A stretch of 32,192 nucleotides of DNA from contig DCLA01000116.1 in the NCBI GenBank assembly GCA_002320815.1, positions 1 to 32,192 of the forward strand. The letters are read 5' to 3'. The notes under the pieces were generated by a model. It searched no databases and was not told the DNA's origin. It saw only the letters and a list, made by a program, of their open reading frames with translations. This document shows positions 31,270-32,192 of the stretch, piece by piece. The stretch is from Myxococcales bacterium UBA1660 (GTDB taxonomy: Bacteria; Myxococcota_A; Polyangia; Polyangiales; Houyiibacteriaceae). The first letter of the stretch is position 1, and the number at the start of each line of letters is the position of its first letter. Both the position numbers and the translations under genes were made by a program.

Positions 31270-31674
31270 ATGGCCACCAAGGGACCGAAGCTCCTGTCGG
31301 GGGGGAACCCCCAGATCCCCAAGGGCGACGGCCCCGAGCCGGTGCGGGCCTACCTGGCCGCCATGCCCGGATGGAAAGGCGAGGTGGGCCAGGCGCTCCA
31401 CGCGTTGGTCCTCGCCGAGGTCCCCGGCGTCCAGCAGGCAGTGCGCTGGAACTCGCCCTTCTACGGCGTGGAGGGCCAGGGCTGGTTCCTGAGCTTCCAC
31501 TGCTTCACCAAGTACGTAAAGGTGACCTTCTTCGCCGGCGCCGAGCTCGACCCGCCCCCGCCCGAGACCTCGTCGAAGGCGGAGGTCCGATACGCGCACC
31601 TGCGCGAGGGCGAGGCCCGGTGGCGGAGCTGGATCCGGCAAGCGGCGGCGCTCCCGGGGGACCCGCTGTTCTGA
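31270..31674 (+). CDS. DUF1801 domain protein
   Basis: A 134-residue protein with the DUF1801/YdhG-like signature: VRAYLAAMPGWKGEVGQALHALVLAEVPGVQQAVRWNSPFYG with conserved W-x-x-P-F-Y, then the beta-hairpin WFLSFHCFTKYVKVTFF. The family is widespread, small and cytosolic, with unestablished function; some members relate to iron-chaperone frataxin-like folds. The ATG at 31270 starts the family's usual N-terminus. It is divergent from the lipoprotein and convergent with SctR (37 bases apart). Confidence 0.88.
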   Translation: MATKGPKLLSGGNPQIPKGDGPEPVRAYLAAMPGWKGEVGQALHALVLAEVPGVQQAVRWNSPFYGVEGQGWFLSFHCFTKYVKVTFFAGAELDPPPPETSSKAEVRYAHLREGEARWRSWIRQAAALPGDPLF

Positions 31675-31711
31675 AGGGCGACGGTCCTGCGGCCTGGGCT
31701 TGCTCGGCCGC

Positions 31712-32192
31712 CTAGGAGTAACCCAGGATCAACGCTCTTGCGAGGAGGTACCAGCCCTCGACGAGCACGAAGAGGAGGAGCTTGAAGGGGAGTCTCACGG
31801 TGGTCGGGCTGAGCATGTGCATGCCCAGGGCGAGCAGGACGTTAGCGACGACCATGTCGACGATGAGGAAGGGGATGAAGACCAGGAAGCCGATCTGGAA
31901 GGCCTCGGCGAGCTCGGTGATGAGGAACGCGGGCAGGAGGACCAGGAGGTCGTCGGGGGTGACTTCGGCGCGGCGGTCGGGGTCGCGGACCTGTCGGGCG
32001 AGGTCGACGAAGAGGACGATCTCGCGGCTGCCGGCGTTGCGCTTCAGGAAGGCCTTCAGCGGCTCCTTGCCGGCGTCGATGGCCTCGAGGAGGGCGTCGT
32101 AGGAGTCGCCCTCGAGGGGATCGTCGACGTTCACGCGCGCGGCGGCGGGGCCGGCGACTTCGGCGATCTCCTGGCCCACGGGGGTCATCACG
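31712..32192 (-). CDS. sctR: Type III secretion export apparatus protein SctR (partial, N-terminus beyond window)
   Basis: The C-terminal ~160 residues of an SctR/YscR/FliP-family protein; the 5' end and the first helices are outside the window. The signature block is complete: ELAEAFQIGFLVFIPFLIVDMVVANVLLALGMHMLSPTTVRLPFKLLLFVLVEGW. In this family it forms the export-gate helices, with the conserved PFLIVDxVxANxLLAxGMxM...SPxxxxLPFKLLxF pattern. SctR assembles with SctS and SctT into the inner-membrane pore. The SctR group is favoured over FliP by GMHMLSPTTVRLPFK, but flagellar FliP cannot be fully excluded from this piece. The cluster presumably continues to the right. Confidence 0.9.
   Translation of the reverse strand, partial: VMTPVGQEIAEVAGPAAARVNVDDPLEGDSYDALLEAIDAGKEPLKAFLKRNAGSREIVLFVDLARQVRDPDRRAEVTPDDLLVLLPAFLITELAEAFQIGFLVFIPFLIVDMVVANVLLALGMHMLSPTTVRLPFKLLLFVLVEGWYLLARALILGYS

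Overview
The window is very GC-rich (roughly 70%), densely coded DNA. The lipoprotein-rich gene content, a YkgJ-type cysteine-cluster protein, a GAF-PAS hybrid histidine kinase, an SspB adaptor and a type III secretion SctR gene suggest a Myxococcota (deltaproteobacterial, Polyangia-like) chromosome. That placement is inferred from gene content and codon use; no rRNA or marker gene is present. No tRNA, rRNA, CRISPR array, phage gene or complete insertion sequence was seen.

Layout. (1) 1-4568, plus strand: a fatty-acid/branched-chain oxidation pair (acyl-CoA dehydrogenase and thiolase) closed by a strong hairpin, then a zinc-ribbon membrane protein and a phosphate acetyl/butyryltransferase. 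(2) 4587-10643, minus strand: a tight five-gene operon with two GT4-type glycosyltransferases, an HTTM-like multipass protein, a UDP-sugar-transferase-like protein and a small membrane protein. A Wzx-type flippase (10950-12275) lies just upstream on the same strand, so the block looks like a surface glycoconjugate locus. (3) 12274-14820, plus strand: an MMPL/RND exporter that starts back-to-back with the flippase and ends inside the 3' end of a convergent HAD phosphatase. (4) 15798-18094, plus strand: a secreted protein coupled to a metallophosphoesterase lipoprotein, ended by a long two-tier hairpin. (5) 18166-20704, minus strand: a voltage-sensor-type potassium channel with RCK domain followed by a YkgJ-family protein. 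(6) 20765-20863: a REP/MITE-like palindromic element with perfect 25-bp ends, between the channel and a YbgC-type thioesterase.

(7) 21342-24372, plus strand: a four-gene cluster of an unrecognised two-repeat protein, two different zinc-ribbon proteins and a ClpXP adaptor of the SspB family. With the DAC-like protein described next, this is the best candidate for an undescribed system. (8) 24399-24780: a 32-bp tandem repeat array running into the 3' end of a small minus-strand reading frame. (9) 24878-28289, plus strand: a hybrid GAF-PAS histidine kinase and a protein whose C-terminus has the fold signature of diadenylate cyclases, with the DGA motif kept but the later motifs altered. (10) 28295-32192: tandem terminator-like hairpins, a PAP2 phosphatase, a P-loop kinase-like protein, a sterol-desaturase-family hydroxylase, a lipoprotein, a DUF1801 protein and the C-terminal part of SctR, which runs off the right edge.

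Many long reading frames antisense to these genes exist only because of the high GC content and were not annotated.
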